From positions 33,209,180 to 33,273,179 of the forward strand of contig CM067066.1 in assembly GCA_033980235.1 (NCBI GenBank): a stretch of DNA of 64,000 nt, in the 5' to 3' direction. This document shows, piece by piece, positions 32,849 to 45,690 of the stretch (the stretch's first letter is position 1; each line of letters starts with the position of its first letter). The translations under genes were made by a program, and so were the position numbers. Origin of the DNA: Diadema setosum (taxonomy: Eukaryota; Echinodermata; Echinoidea; Diadematoida; Diadematidae). Under the pieces are notes generated by a model. The model saw only the letters and a list, made by a program, of their open reading frames with translations. It searched no databases and was not told where the DNA came from.

Positions 32849-34474
32849 GTAAAGGGTCCGGAAAACTATATGAAGAGTTTGACTACAAAAGGGGTTGAGC
32901 ACCATTTTTAAACATTTTAAATTAATTAATTAAATTAAGTCTATTTTCAGATGGAGCAAACTAAAACATTTTCAAGTATACCTCACCTACTGGATAATAA
33001 CAATTTTTTTAAAATGAAAATATCCCATATTTTCTTATCAAAAAGTTAAAAGTCTTGGGTTTAATTACCAATATCTCAAATTGACAAGAATGGAGTTAAT
33101 CTGTTTTGCACTTAAACTCTTCATATATTCACGAACTAAATATCTCATATTTGTCTGGGCACATGATACATTATTAATTGGATTTCTTTTTTTTTTTTTG
33201 ATGGCTCAGTTGGACTTGAAGTAATTGACAAAAAAAAAAAAAAAAAAACGGGTTTACAGAGTAAAAGAGTAGAGGGGAGAACAGTCTGTGAAATGGATCA
33301 TACATTGAATATACATCTCTCCCCTGCCTTGCTTAGCAATATTATGAAGCAACAACAGAGCATGAGAATCACAAGATGCACACCTCTGTACTCATGTGAT
33401 AGTAATTTTCATGTCAGATGATATAAAATTCGATTATGTAATACATGTAATACTTGTAGGTTGACACCAATATAGCTTATGTCAGTGAGAGACAGTGTCC
33501 AAAAGTTTGCCACACAAGTCTTGTATAGCCAGATTTGATGTATAAGCAAACAATCCAGATTAACAATTTGACATGTCGATATTAACACGCCTGCATGCAT
33601 CATCTTTGTAGAGAATGCAAGTTGGTACCAGGTATACATCTGTGTAAATGATGAATGTTAGATTACAAGCAAGAATGATTGATTTCCTACACCCTAATAT
33701 GCAAATTTATAGTTCATTTTGGAATACGTGTGTAAAGTCAATTTACCAGTCATGCCATCAGAGAGCAAAATGTCTGAATCCTGACTATAGAGGGAGGCAT
33801 GTCAGAATTTGTATGTGACAGATAAACCATACATTCTCATATGTTGCCCAAGACTTCAGATCTCCATCCCTGTCCAGCTCAAAACCCACAAAAAAGTTAC
33901 AGATTAAGATTCTCTGTAATGTACCAAAATGTCATTTGGGTTGACTGGCTCAAAATTTGCCATGAATACCCGGAAGAGTTACCTTTTCTCTACATAATGT
34001 TAAAATTTTTGGTTGCTTAAAACAAAACTGAAATCGATATTTCAGTATTTTTTCTGGAACATATTCTTTTCTGACACATGCAGTTTTTACTGGGAAATAG
34101 AGTATATTTGCATTGATACTTCTGCACAGCATGCCTGAGTTTCCCTAATCATTATGCCCTCTTTTCTCCCTTTCTTTGAAACTGCATCTCCTAACTCTCT
34201 TATTTCAATCACTGTATGAATGGGTTAGGGTGGTGCAATGTTAACAAGTTATGTATCATTTTGAAGCTCAGACATTACTCTTTTTAAACTATGTAGAAAA
34301 GTTGAAATTCATTGTGGCCTACTTTTTGTTGGTATTGAGTTGGTCGGTCACATATAATTATATTAGCAAATGTGTTTCAATTACATTCACTAGCCTTTTT
34401 CTCATGAAAAAAAAAGCAAAACAAAGAGAAATGTATGCCTCTCACATGATTCAATTCACTCTCTTCTTTTTTAG
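32849..34474 (+). other. Intron 4 (1.6 kb)
   Basis: It runs from GTAAAG to a T-rich acceptor CTCTTCTTTTTTAG. It holds a GAAGAGTTTG family copy starting only 20 bp from the donor and a poly-A run near 33229-33248. No exon is seen. The open frame that enters exon 5 from 34251 is intronic read-through. Confidence 0.85.
32869..33126. mobile_element. GAAGAGTTTG foldback family, copy 3
   Basis: TATGAAGAGTTTGACTACAA at the left and TTTTGCACTTAAACTCTTCA TA at the right form terminal inverted repeats. The interior shares AATATCTCAAATTGACAAGA and AATGGAGTTAAT with copies 1 and 2. It sits just inside intron 4. Confidence 0.75.
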
Positions 34475-35103
34475 GCCTGAGAGTTCAAGTGGCAATTCTG
34501 GTTCCCTCGACACCGATGGCTCGTCAACTGGAGAGCGCCCTCTCAACTCCATGATCGAGAATGGCATCAGTGACCAGAGCAGCATGGACGAGTCAGCATC
34601 GACGAAGAACACAACGTCAGACTCCGTTCGGCTGTCTCTCATCTACCGCAACAGCTGGGCGCAGTTTGAGGGCAACGGACCTCGGACGTCATCCGTAGTC
34701 AGTTGCAAGGATGGTGAGATCACCAAGCACATTGCCGGGGGCAACGGGAGTGGAGGAGGAGGAGGAGAGGAGAACAGCAAGCTTAGCAACGGGCCCGAAA
34801 AGATCACGCTGTCGCCGATCAAAAATGGCCTGACGGACATCTTCCCTCGCAACAGCATCCTGATGAACGGGGATGTGACTGGAGGCCTGGAGACGGTGCC
34901 AGAGAGCAAGCTGGAGAACGGGGTGGAGCCCACCGTCGCCAACAGCAACGCTGCCTTCCTGGAGCAACTGGATGCGGATGCCAACGGCAACAAGCCCAGC
35001 AACACCCCCACCCCAAACCAGAATGCTCCCAACAATGGGCACACGCCCCTCATATTAGAGGACTCTCTACCACCCCTTCCCCCGCCGCCTCCTCCTCAAC
35101 TTG
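34475..35103 (+). CDS. PH-domain adaptor-like protein, exon 5 (disordered, proline-rich)
   Basis: A 629-bp exon. Its first base completes the split Arg codon (AG|G), and it ends one base into a codon at CTTG|GTAAGT. It encodes residues 438-647. A Ser/Asp/Thr-rich start (PESSSGNSGSLDTDGSSTGE) is followed by a segment with SVRLSLIYRNSWAQFEGNGP, a Gly run (GNGSGGGGGEE), Asn-rich text and a C-terminal LPPLPPPPPPP run. The proline run could bind EVH1, SH3 or WW domains or profilin. The exon is clearly more GC-rich than the flanking introns, as are exons 1 and 6. Long antisense frames here are shadows. Confidence 0.88.
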
Positions 35104-36833
35104 GTAAGTGACAGGCATGGTTTAGTTCAGTGGGCTGCCTACAGCATCCGGGGAGAAGAGGTGTGGGAACACATCCCCCTTCTGTTTAGAACAAGAAGAT
35201 TGCGAGCCCTGGCTCAGACAATCCTCCTATTTCAAAATTAATCTGCAGTCTTCTTGTTACAGACTGACAATAAGATGTGTTTTAAGGAAAAGAGTAGTTC
35301 TGGTACATTTTGTTTCTGCTACAGCAAATATCAATTTCAAATCAGTGGTGACTACATTGCCTAAATAATTAACACATTTCATTGATATGATATCAAAATG
35401 TTAACAAATGCTGAAAACAATATGATGCCTAGATTTTTGAGTGACAAGTGCTGTGATTGAGCACTCTTGCATTTACCATGATTTCTCTTCTAAAACTTTT
35501 AGCAGAAACTGGAAAAACTTACCACAACTTCTCACTACCTTGTCATGATGTACTCCTCATTGTAGCATGCTGGTGGGCAAAACAAGTGGTGTATACATGT
35601 GAAGCTAATGTGCATTGTGAAGTGACCAATAGGCACATGTCTATTCAGCTGTTGGGTTTTGAGACCCCTTCCATGGAATTGTATTATTTCTTTGTTCACC
35701 ATCCCCATTACCATGAAAGCCTGATTAAGTTGCTAGACACTAATTTTCTTGTTTTTTTTTTTCATTATCACATTTTCCAACCTCTAAGGTTCCCAATGAT
35801 ATAGAATTTAAACTGCTTTATTTTAAAAAAAAAAGCAGTATCGCCACTTTAAAAAGTTAAAAAAAACTTGCCAGCACATCCATGCATTTTGAGAAAATTG
35901 GCTCTTAAGTTTAGAAACAGTCAAGTATATAGATTATTCACTTAAAATTAATAGGTCCTTGTGGTCCATCGTGAAAACTAAAATGTTGAGAAAAGTGAAT
36001 ATTTTATAGCATTATTCGGCTTTGAAATCCATGCAGGTGGTAGGTAGTTTATGCTACATTTCAGACTTTTGATTTTCCTCCCCCAAAAAAATGCCACTTT
36101 CTATTTTTGCTTTCAGCAAAATCAGAGTATTTGACAAGTTTATCAGCTTTAATGTCTGCTACATTATAAGGCCTTGATGGTGACAGGTTACATATATGCA
36201 CATGTTGGTTCCTGACCTTGCACTGCATCTGTTAATATCGTGTTTTCCCCTCTATCAATTGATGGTAATGATGAGTTTCCTCTTGAAACATGTGTTTTTA
36301 GGGTTTTGCATGCATGCATGTTTGGTTTGCTCATATCCCGCAGAATGTCATTGACGGTTTATAATGTATGGTATTGCAAGTTTGCCTGTATTGCATTTTC
36401 ACCAACCACTATGCTTTACTTCTGTAATGTTTATTCTAGCAAGGTTTGTCTGCAGATGGGGCTATGTCTTGTTATTATCTGGTCTGCAACCTTATAGTCA
36501 TCTGGCCTGAGAGGTTTCCTTTTTATGTCAGTCTCCTCTCATTTTAGGAAGATGGTAAAATTCTCGCTATTTTTCATAGGTTTATAGACAAACAGATTAT
36601 AGGTTTAGCTGATTAACATGCGGAATAGTGTGATTAAGGAATGATACATGAATATAAAAGGAGTGAAACACAACTTTTCAACCACTCACATCCTACATAA
36701 GCACAAATAACGCACCAACACATGAAGACTACTGCAGGTAGTTCAAAGATACTTCAGGTACTAAAGGGTCAAGGTAATGGTTTTCATTTGCAAGCTTCTC
36801 CCCCCCCCCCCCAAAAAAAAAAAAAAAAGAAAA

Positions 36834-36875
36834 GAAAATAATAATAATAATAATAATAACAATAATAATAATAAT
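36834..36875. repeat. (TAA)n microsatellite
   Basis: ATAATAATA units with one AAC interruption, immediately after a poly-C/poly-A stretch. Confidence 0.9.
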
Positions 36876-37716
36876 ATTAATTAAAAAAAAAATCACAAAC
36901 TCCCTGTGTAGAAGAAGTTGTGCCTCAGAGTAGCTCACTCCTATTCAAGATGTCATTTGGTTTTGGTAATTTGGAATATCTTTTCAATCTTTTCAATGTT
37001 GATGGGTCTCTTCAGATCACTATGGAGATATAATATACATCTCTGGTTTTGCACATTGATGTTACACAATGATTGATCATATCTTGTTTTTGAAGTGTAT
37101 ACAATGGAATTATTACATGGGTCGGGGTATATGTCTGTTCAACCTCCACCCCTTTGCAAATGAGGGCTGTATATTTCAGGCACAGCGTGATCTGTAGGCT
37201 GCATGCATGATAAGAAATTAAAACATGGTATTAACCTGATGTGTGCAAATGCAAGGTCATCATTTTTTATACCATTTTTTAATTGGAAAAGTAATATGGA
37301 CAGGACTATTTAATGACCTACTGCAACCCAAATTTTTGAAAGTTTGGTATTCTCTTATAGATACCTGATGTATTTTGCCTGAGAAGATGAATTTGTACTC
37401 TGGATTTGAGTATCAAATTGCTTTTGGTTTGCAGAATTGTGAATTTTTGAGTTGCACTGGGAATGGGAATGGAAGGGATAACTCTTGTGCATGCAAAAAT
37501 ATGCATGCTCTGCTTAATCTTACTATGCAATCATTCATGTCTTTTGCTTTCCCTGATAAAAACTGATTTATTCAACTTTATTTGCAGTTATTCTTTTTTT
37601 GCAGAACATCACTTTATTGTATTTTTTTTCTCAGGATAGCAAAGCTTGGCCCAACCTGCTCACCTCTTCATCTCATCTCTCGTCCTCCTCTTTGCGACTG
37701 TCTGTAATAATATATG

Positions 37717-37961
37717 CAGGTCTCGACATTGGTAATGGCCCAGGGGCCTAAGGCCACTAAGAATTGGTGTCGGGCCACCAAATTTTCAAAAAGGTCATCT
37801 TTTGATGGCCTGATTTGGCAAAGAAAACTATAAAAAAGGATTATTACTTTTTTTCTTACTTTGGGTCAATTTTTTTTTTTTTTCAGGCCACCAAAATTTT
37901 AAATTTAAAGATTTTAGTGGCCCTGGGCCACCAGAGGAACAAAAGTTAGTGTCGAGCCCTG
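37717..37961. mobile_element. 245-bp foldback MITE, CAGG..CCTG ends
   Basis: The left end CAGGTCTCGACATTGG and right end GTTAGTGTCGAGCCCTG are inverted. Nearby GGCCCAGGGGCC and GGCCCTGGGCC pair further in. A T tract and A/T-rich text lie inside. CAGG termini suggest a hAT-type origin, but a clean 8-bp target duplication is not evident. Confidence 0.65.
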
Positions 37962-37995
37962 TATATTGGCATGCATGCACTCAACATAATACCTA

Positions 37996-39420
37996 ATGTC
38001 CTTTGCCCAGAGGCATGTCTGTGCTCTGATGACATCATATCACTATTCTCTATATAATTCTTTGTTTCCCTTTGTGCGAACGTCATTGGTCAATAGTGGG
38101 GATGATATCTATTTTGTGGAAACATGCGACCATTCTGCAGAAACTAGTTTTGTGATGTTATTGATGAAGGGGAACGATGCTCATTGGGCTCTGATTTCAT
38201 CACAACACTTCATAGATTGGTACAGATTTAGTATTTGGACATCGTGGGTCACCGATAAGGGTGCCATAATAGTCTACTATTTGTGACATCATAATGCTGT
38301 TTTCCAAGATTTAGTATTGTGACATCATCGGTCATAAATAAGGGAGCTTAGAATTGCTTAGAATTTCTGATGACATCATTAGCACTATTGAAGCATTAGC
38401 ATCATGACATCATGGTTCAATAACAAGGGTTCCTGTCCATGCTTTGATGTCATCTTGCACCGTATTCTTAATTACAATGTATTGTGACATCATTTGTAAA
38501 CAATAAGGAGGCATAGCCATGCCGTAATGACATCATAACAATATTCTGTATAGGTAGGCCCTATGTCTATTACAACATCATTGGCCAATAGTACCCAAGT
38601 TATTGTGATGCTTTGAAGACCTGATATTGTTCTTTATGAATTAGCATTGTGATATCATAGGTCAACAATAGTGATGCCATTGTGTAATCTGATGTCATTT
38701 CCACATTGTGCTTCATGAAATTATATTGTGGCATCATTTAGGAACACCAAAGAGGTATATCTTTTTTTTTAATGACTCCTTAATACTGATAGTGTGACAT
38801 CTTATATTTTGGTGTTCAAAGTAGGATGCAAATCTATGATTTGATTGCATCATAAGCTGCATTCTGTGAATAGTATTTGGACATCGTTTGTCAACAATAA
38901 GGATGCATAATACTCTTGATAGCAAAAGTATGCTGTAATAATTCTGCACTATTCTGTATTAAGAAAGAAAATGAAAAGTAGCAAAACAGATGCTGAAAAC
39001 TGTTTTTGGAATAGTAGCGTACCTATGGAGTAAAATGGAGTCAACATGGGCCTGAGCTTTCAGTCTTAGCCGAATCTTTGTCAGAGGCAGAATGACAAAC
39101 ATAAAGGGTATACGGATTACAGAAAACACAACAGGCTCAGGCCCCTTTTGACTCCAAAAACCTAAAATGATGCCATTGTTCAGTTAGAAGTATGCCAAGA
39201 TATTTTTCGTTTGCATCTGATACTATTCTTAAAGAATTAGTACTGTGACATTACTGGTCAGGAGCTTTGATGATGTCAGACCTACACTTTCCTCCTAGCA
39301 CTTGTATTGTGACATCATTGCCTTAATAATGAGGATGCATGTCTGTGATGTGATGACATCATAATTCATGTCAGTCTTCATGAATCGGTATTGTGACATC
39401 AGTAGTCCATAATGAGAGTG
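37996..39420. repeat. Degenerate array of ATGACATCAT-containing units
   Basis: The motif (A/G)TGACATCAT or a one-base variant occurs about fifteen times, for example near 38028, 38286, 38317, 38371, 38404, 38483, 38527, 39310, 39354 and 39391. It is usually followed by (T/C)GGTCAA(C/T)AATA or by AATACTATTCTGT(A/G)T. This suggests an ancient satellite with irregular 45-100 bp spacing. No gene; the 96-codon frame at the start reads through the repeats. Confidence 0.7.
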
Positions 39421-40560
39421 CATTGACTTAGAATGTGAAAAGATTTAATGACACCCGGTCCGTCAATGACACTGTTATATGCCATTGTTGGTCAACCAGA
39501 AGTCTGTTCGAGTCTGTTGAGCAGGATTGGTTTCTGAGGGAGTAGATTTATAGTTATTCTCTGGCTGAGAATACTCCTGACTTTGGTAGACACTGGCTAC
39601 GTGTGGTCATGAAGATCATCTGTGGAGTTTCATGAAACAGCAAGAGCGCCATCTCATGTTTGGGAACGAACAGAAAGTATTATCTGTACATGCATTTGAA
39701 GGAAGCCAAAGTGTTATGACAGGAAGGAGAAAATGGAAACTTATAAAACTGCAGTGTGGATTCAGAAATGGGGGGGGGGGAGGATTTTTTACTCGGTACT
39801 AATACCTTTTTTAGGTGCTGACTCTTAAAAATAGTAGACTTCCTGGGTGCAGGTGGATTAAAGATTCAGAGTATGTCATGCAAGGTGTGACTGAGGTAGG
39901 ATTTCTTCTTTCACAGAAAACTGTTGATGTCATGCTTGCGAATACCGAAGTTGCAGGAGTGTGGTTGTATGATGAATACATGACCAAGTGGCTTGCAGTC
40001 AACAGTCTGTTTGAATGTACATATGCCATGTTGATTACCGGGTCAGAAGAATTACTTCATATTTCCTTAGTCCTTGGATGTCTGGTTTGCTTAGCAGTTC
40101 AGTTGTCTGATGGTGTTGTGGATGTCATCCAAGCACTTCCATTTGCAAGGAGACATTGAGAGTGTGTGATTCTATCATGATTGCTCTTGAATATTAGTGA
40201 TCAAATAATTCATATCAACACCTGTTATAAAAAAAAAAATAATAATAATAATAATAATCACCTGGAATATAGATAAACTTAGTGTACTGTGTAACAGCTC
40301 TTTGTTTTTTGTTTTTGTTTTTGTTTTAGTTGGTTTGATACATTTAGATTTAAAAACATGGAATGATTTCATCATACAACTTGAACTGGTGCTGTGTTGT
40401 TTTTCATGTATTGGAGAGTGAGTAGCACTATATACTAGCTTAGAAGGTGTATTAGGTGATATACTGACAGAAATAGAAATGAATAGACAGACAAAGAAAT
40501 AAATGGATAGATAGATGACTTAACATATAAGTTGAAAGATAGATTGGTAGATAGAAAGCC

Positions 40561-40668
<108 letters not shown>

Positions 40669-41774
40669 AGATAGGTAGGTAGACAGAGTAACAAACATAC
40701 TCTGAGACAGACAGACATAAAGCTAAAAGGTGAAAGAATAAATGAAAGTGGATCTGGTGAGAAGATGATTACGATAGATCTAGATACATAGAGGGAGATA
40801 GATAAAAGAGAAAGAGAGAGAGAGAGATAAGGTAGGTATATGGATATAGAATAGACTACTAAGCAGACAGCAGGGTGGAACCAAATATATTAGATGTCAT
40901 TGCAAACTAACTCGTGAGCCAGTGACATCTGGTATTAAAACTCTCTTTGAAGTGAGAGACTGAAGAAGGGACGGAAAGATAGATGGACAGAATTATAAAT
41001 GACTTCATCTTTAAGTGAGTATTAGTGTCTCCATATTATCGTGGCAACCAGACAACAGAGTTTCTTGAGCTATGAAGTAGTCATTTCCCATGTGTGTGTG
41101 TGATTTAGCTTCAGGGCGTGTTTTGGTCTGTAGTGTCATCCTATCTCACCTAAACTCTGGGATAAAGGGGACAAAATGTCCTCTGCCAGTGTACATGCTG
41201 GGGCATGAAGGGACAAAAGGAGCAAATTCCATGAATAAGTATAGAGTCCAACATCCATAAAGAAAATCTGCAACAGCTTTGAGTGTGCATTTTCTTGGCA
41301 TGTTCAAGTTGCAAAAGAAAATGATCAGAATGGTATGTGTCCCATGCGACTGGAATTTGCTTATGAAAGTTGTATGATGTTACAGTTTTTCGATGTTGTG
41401 ATGACACACCACATATGTAAATATCGTGGCTTCAAAAGCATGCAGTATTACCACTCTGGACCTAATAGGGGAAAAATTGCAAGATTGCTGACAGTCAAAA
41501 GGGCAGGTTAAGACGACAAAAGAGGTGCACATCTCCTAAACTGGGCAACTGAAGCCTGGCCTGGGGGGAGTTTACCAGGTTATTGTGCCGCCGGCTATTT
41601 TCCCTAAGACTTCCACGGAAATGAAGGGCTCCCTCGCTCGCGACCGCTGCATGCCAGGAGAAGAATTGTGATTCATGTCTGTGACTGGCTCGAGTCATGC
41701 CTCGCTGAAGGAAGAAGCCGCAGGCTGCCCTTGGGTGGCATTCTGACATTTGCATCATTTGTGAGCGCTTTTCC

Positions 41775-41945
41775 TCACCCTTTATATACTCCATCTCTCT
41801 TTTTACATATATTTATCTATCTCTCCCTATCTTTCTCTCTCTTCTCTCACTCTCTCCTCTCCCTCTGTCCTTACCATTCTCTCTCCCTCTCTCTCCGTAG
41901 ATATCTCTTTCTCTCTTTACCTCTTTGCTCTTCTCTCTCATTTTA
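41775..41945. repeat. Pyrimidine (CT)-rich tract
   Basis: A long tract of CTCTCTCC and CTTT units on the + strand, degenerate CT microsatellite. It ends just before GTTACCATGGCGAC (41977-41990), an RFX X-box-like sequence. Confidence 0.85.
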
Positions 41946-42496
41946 CACTTCTGTATTTGCCAGACGAGCAATCGGGGTTACCATGGCGACCTTCTGGTTT
42001 GAAATTTTGTTGATAAATCTCCTGAACAACTGCTAACATGATTATTGTGTGTGTTGTTGTTTTTTCTGTTCCTTTGCATCAGACAGCATGACCTGTGTGG
42101 TTGTAGATACATTAGAGATTGTGTCATTAAGTGTCGTTATACAGTACAAGCCAGTGATTAGCTAGGGAAGTTGAGGCTGAAGAAGCTATAAACTCTGACT
42201 AATGGATGTCATAAATGGGTTTGGCAAGAAATGCACCATCAGGGGAATTTTGTCCGGGGGAAGGATACATGATCTTTTCTGTTTTACATCATACTTTTTT
42301 TTAATGGCAGAAATCATGTCATGTGCTTTTCAGAAGTGTGTGGGAGCTTTCAGCTGTTGGGGGAAAAAAGATGTTCCTGAATGTATGTAGTTGAATAGTG
42401 CAGTAAAAGTGTATGATATAAAAACTTTCTGTGGTTTACACTCCACAAACTGGATCATTTTGCAATATATCCCAATTAACATCATTTGTGACCCTC

Positions 42497-42863
42497 AGAA
42501 GCGGATCTAGAGGGGGGGTTGGGGGGGTTGCAACCCCCCCCAAAAAAAAAAAAAATAAAAAAAAAAAATCCGGGGACCATTTTTTTTTTCTTATCTTTTT
42601 TTTTTTAATTTGTAATTTTATTTTTTTTCTATTTATGGCAATGACCTCTATACCAAAAATAGTGGTGTTTTAGATGCAAGAAAATGCCATTTTCACACAC
42701 AGGTTTTCAAAAATTCTCCCTACTGTAGGGGGGGGGGGGGACACCCCCCTCCCACACCCTCCCCCCCCCCCCTCGCTCGCTCCGCTCACTCGGGCTCGGT
42801 CGCTACGCTCCCTCGCATACCGCCCCCAACCCCCTCCTTTATAAAAAGCTAGATCCGCCCCTG
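42497..42863. mobile_element. hAT-like MITE with GGCGGATCTAG ends
   Basis: The left end CAGAAGCGGATCTAGAG and right end CTAGATCCGCCCCTG are inverted repeats. TGACCCT occurs at 42490-42496 and again at 42862-42868, a candidate target duplication overlapping the right terminus. The interior is G-rich, then A- and T-homopolymer, then C-rich with CGCTCGCTCCGCTCACTCG. Elements starting CAGGGGCGGATCTAG are widespread hAT-type MITEs as far as I know. Confidence 0.7.
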
Positions 42864-42993
42864 ACCCTGACTCACAAAATCAACAAAAAGTCGCCAGACA
42901 TGGATTTCTAGCTAAGATCAGACTCTAAAAGGGCAGACTGTAAGCTCTAAAATTATGTATAACTCAATTCAAATTGACTCTTCGAACCTACTC

Positions 42994-43207
42994 TATAAGC
43001 TGTTTTATTTTCACGTACAGATATTTTTGCGAATGAGGAGGTCATAGACATTTTCGCGAGATGTTTTCATGAATTGATGCCAACATTAACATAAATGCGC
43101 TATCACCCAAGCGCATCGAGACATATTTGCATGTTGTTAAATTCGCAATCCAAGTGTGATTCGTGAAATTCATGAAAATTAAACCCTCGTGAAAATAACA
43201 GCTTATA
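42994..43207. mobile_element. 214-bp inverted-repeat element, TATAAGCTGTT ends
   Basis: The left end TATAAGCTGTTTTATTTTCA is complementary to the right end TGAAAATAACAGCTTATA with one indel. The interior has GCGAAT / ATTCGC and other paired pieces. Non-coding. Confidence 0.75.
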
Positions 43208-43374
43208 CAGTATCTAAATGTTGGGGAAAAAAATCACACACTCTGGAAAAGTGTGTACTGAGAAAAGAGGTTCTGAAGTATAGGATCTATACAAGTGCTT
43301 ATTAAGCTTACTGAGTCATGCTCTGTGCAAAGAATGGGACAAAAAGGAATGTAAATCTTCATAGCAACAGCAAT

Positions 43375-43765
43375 GAAGGGATTGTCAGATGAAGTTGAAA
43401 TTGGTCATGCTTTATCAACACATTCTATCCATGACTGATACCAACTTTCAAAGCAGTAGCATTATCCTTTCAAAAGTTATTAGAGTTAAAAGTGAAGAGT
43501 GTGTAAAGGGGATTTAGGAAATGAGGAGGGGACTCTAAGACACATGTAATCACACTGTTCTACACACAATTAAAGAAAATGGCTCAAAACACAATTTTCC
43601 ATACATTTTATGATCCCAAACTTTAGAATAATGTAGAAGAAGACATGCTATTTCAGAAAGTAGGAAAAACTCAAGATTGACTATGTTGACCCATGTCACT
43701 TATTTGAGTCCTCACACAAATTGAGTGAGTGCGACTTTTTGTTGGTGTTGTGATGCACGATAATA
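43375..43765 (+). repeat. Dispersed repeat, copy B
   Basis: Reverse-orientation partner of 810-1205. Shared text includes CTGATACCAACTTTCAAAGC, TTTTATGATCCCAAACTTTA and a stretch ending GAGTCCTCA. Both copies are diverged and lack a shared reading frame. Confidence 0.7.
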
Positions 43766-45529
43766 TTTGGTATTAAGAGTTTGTATGGAAGCTTGTGAGA
43801 GCTGGGAGTGAATAATTCTGTTTCATGGTACTCAGAAATGTGTTTATGTTCCAAGTTGATTAGAAAACTGTAACATTAGTAGACAAAATACGTATACTTA
43901 TTTCTATGTTTTTATATATTCATTTTTATTTTTTGGCAACCAGCTGCTACCCTTGAAATAACAAACTTTGCCAGGTTATTGCATTTAAGTCCAGGGTGAA
44001 TCACTTTGTTGCTTGACATTTAGGATTCCCGGACCTGATGATATGTTGCTAGGGAAACGGATGAAAAATGTCAGTCTTCTCCCAGATTATATTCTGCTGC
44101 TTAGTCAACTTCTGTCTGATATATTATATTCTCAGACATTTGGGATGAAAAATCATTCAATTTTGACTAATGCATTGATTAAGCTTTCCCCTTTAGTTCA
44201 GTTCAGTTCTATATTTCACCAGGGACCTCCCTGATTTCACCTAGATGAATATAACAGAAACAATAATGTTCATAAACAGACAGACAATATCATAGTTTTT
44301 AAGGAAAAGACACCGTTCTCAACTATCACCAGAGTGAAGATCACAAGGCTTGCCATCAATCTTGTCTTCCCATTAATTGAAGGTATAGGAAAGAACTGGA
44401 ATGTGTTGTTGTTGTTGTTGTTTCTTTTGCTCAAGGAGTGCAATTAACCAAACCCTTTAACATTTTGTTACACTGTCCCGATGAAATTAAATTAATTAGA
44501 GAAAAAAAAATACGGATGAACATGCTTTTCATACTTTCTTTTTTTTTAATGCTGTATCATCAATAAATTCAGAAGTATAATCTTTGCAAACATCATTTGT
44601 GATTTTGTGACCTTTCATATACATGCAAACTTGGATGTATATTCAAACTCAATATTTATATACAGAATACTTCCTTGGCCTCTGTTGTGCCTGTTGCAAC
44701 TAATGCAAGTCACTTCAACAATGCAACTGCCAAATCAACAAATAGCCATTCATGTTAAACTTACTGAGAACAAAAGGGTGTGTTTCTGTGTCTATTTCAA
44801 GTACAAGTAGTTTAGTATCTGGTCTAAGAGGAAAGAGTTATTTGCTATGATATTGAAGGAGTACCAACAGGTGTCTACATGATCAGTATTATTCCTTTAT
44901 GATGGGATCAAGCCCCCTTTTTCTCTTGGCATCTGGCCCATGGACAAATTTTCAGCCACCTCAAAATAGCATTTTGTTAACATCTACATCTGTAGGCATA
45001 GAAATTGGGCTGTGCGATGAGAAACTTGTTTTTATACAGGGTTGGACATCGACAGCAAATTTGAGACAGACAATTCTGGCAAATAATCATGTTATAACCA
45101 TTTGAATTTTTGTAAATCATGTTATCTGAGTATTCCATGGATACTTCAAAAAAAAATATAATGGAGTGGTGGAGTTTTAAAAAAAACAATGCAGTTTGGA
45201 ATGAAGTTCTTTGGTGTTTAATTTTTAGTTACAATGAAGAAGCCCATAATATAAAAAATTGTGCATCAGAACAGAAAGCAAAAGTGAAATGTAGAATGTA
45301 ATGCTAGAAGACATTTAAGATATTGTTTACCCATATATGAACTAAAGAAAAATGCTAGTTGTGTTAATAAAAAGTTTGATTGATGTTCCCCATGTAGAAA
45401 AAAACAGGAAAGTTTGGGAATGTCCAAGTGTTGAAGCTGACAGCAGGCTAGGGGGAAAGTGTGAATGAGCGAAAATAGGCACATTAATAAAGGCCAATTA
45501 GTGTCCCTGGGGGTGACTTGTGGGGGAAG

Positions 45530-45690
45530 GAGGGGATGAGTCACGGTGGGTAGGGGGATCGCCTCCTTGTGACGCAAGTCGTCTCAACCACGCGCCCCCG
45601 TTGTGACGGTGAGACGGGGCAAACCCGTACAGGCCGTCACTTAGGGTTGAGTGGCTAATAGCGCCATCTATGGTGTGCACGCACAAGTTT
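45530..45690. promoter_or_regulatory. GC-richer block with AP-1-like site
   Basis: It stands out from AT-rich intron by its CpG content (CGCCTCC, GTGACGCAAGTCG, CACGCGCCCCCG, GACGGTGAGACGGGG). It contains TGAGTCA (45538 region), a consensus AP-1 site. No exon boundaries are convincing. It could be a regulatory element or an insertion remnant. Confidence 0.3.

Noticed and set aside
34251..34474. Upstream part of the open frame leading into exon 5
   Set aside because: A strong acceptor at 34473-34474 and correct phase with exon 4 place the exon start at 34475; the earlier codons are hydrophobic, AT-rich intron read-through.
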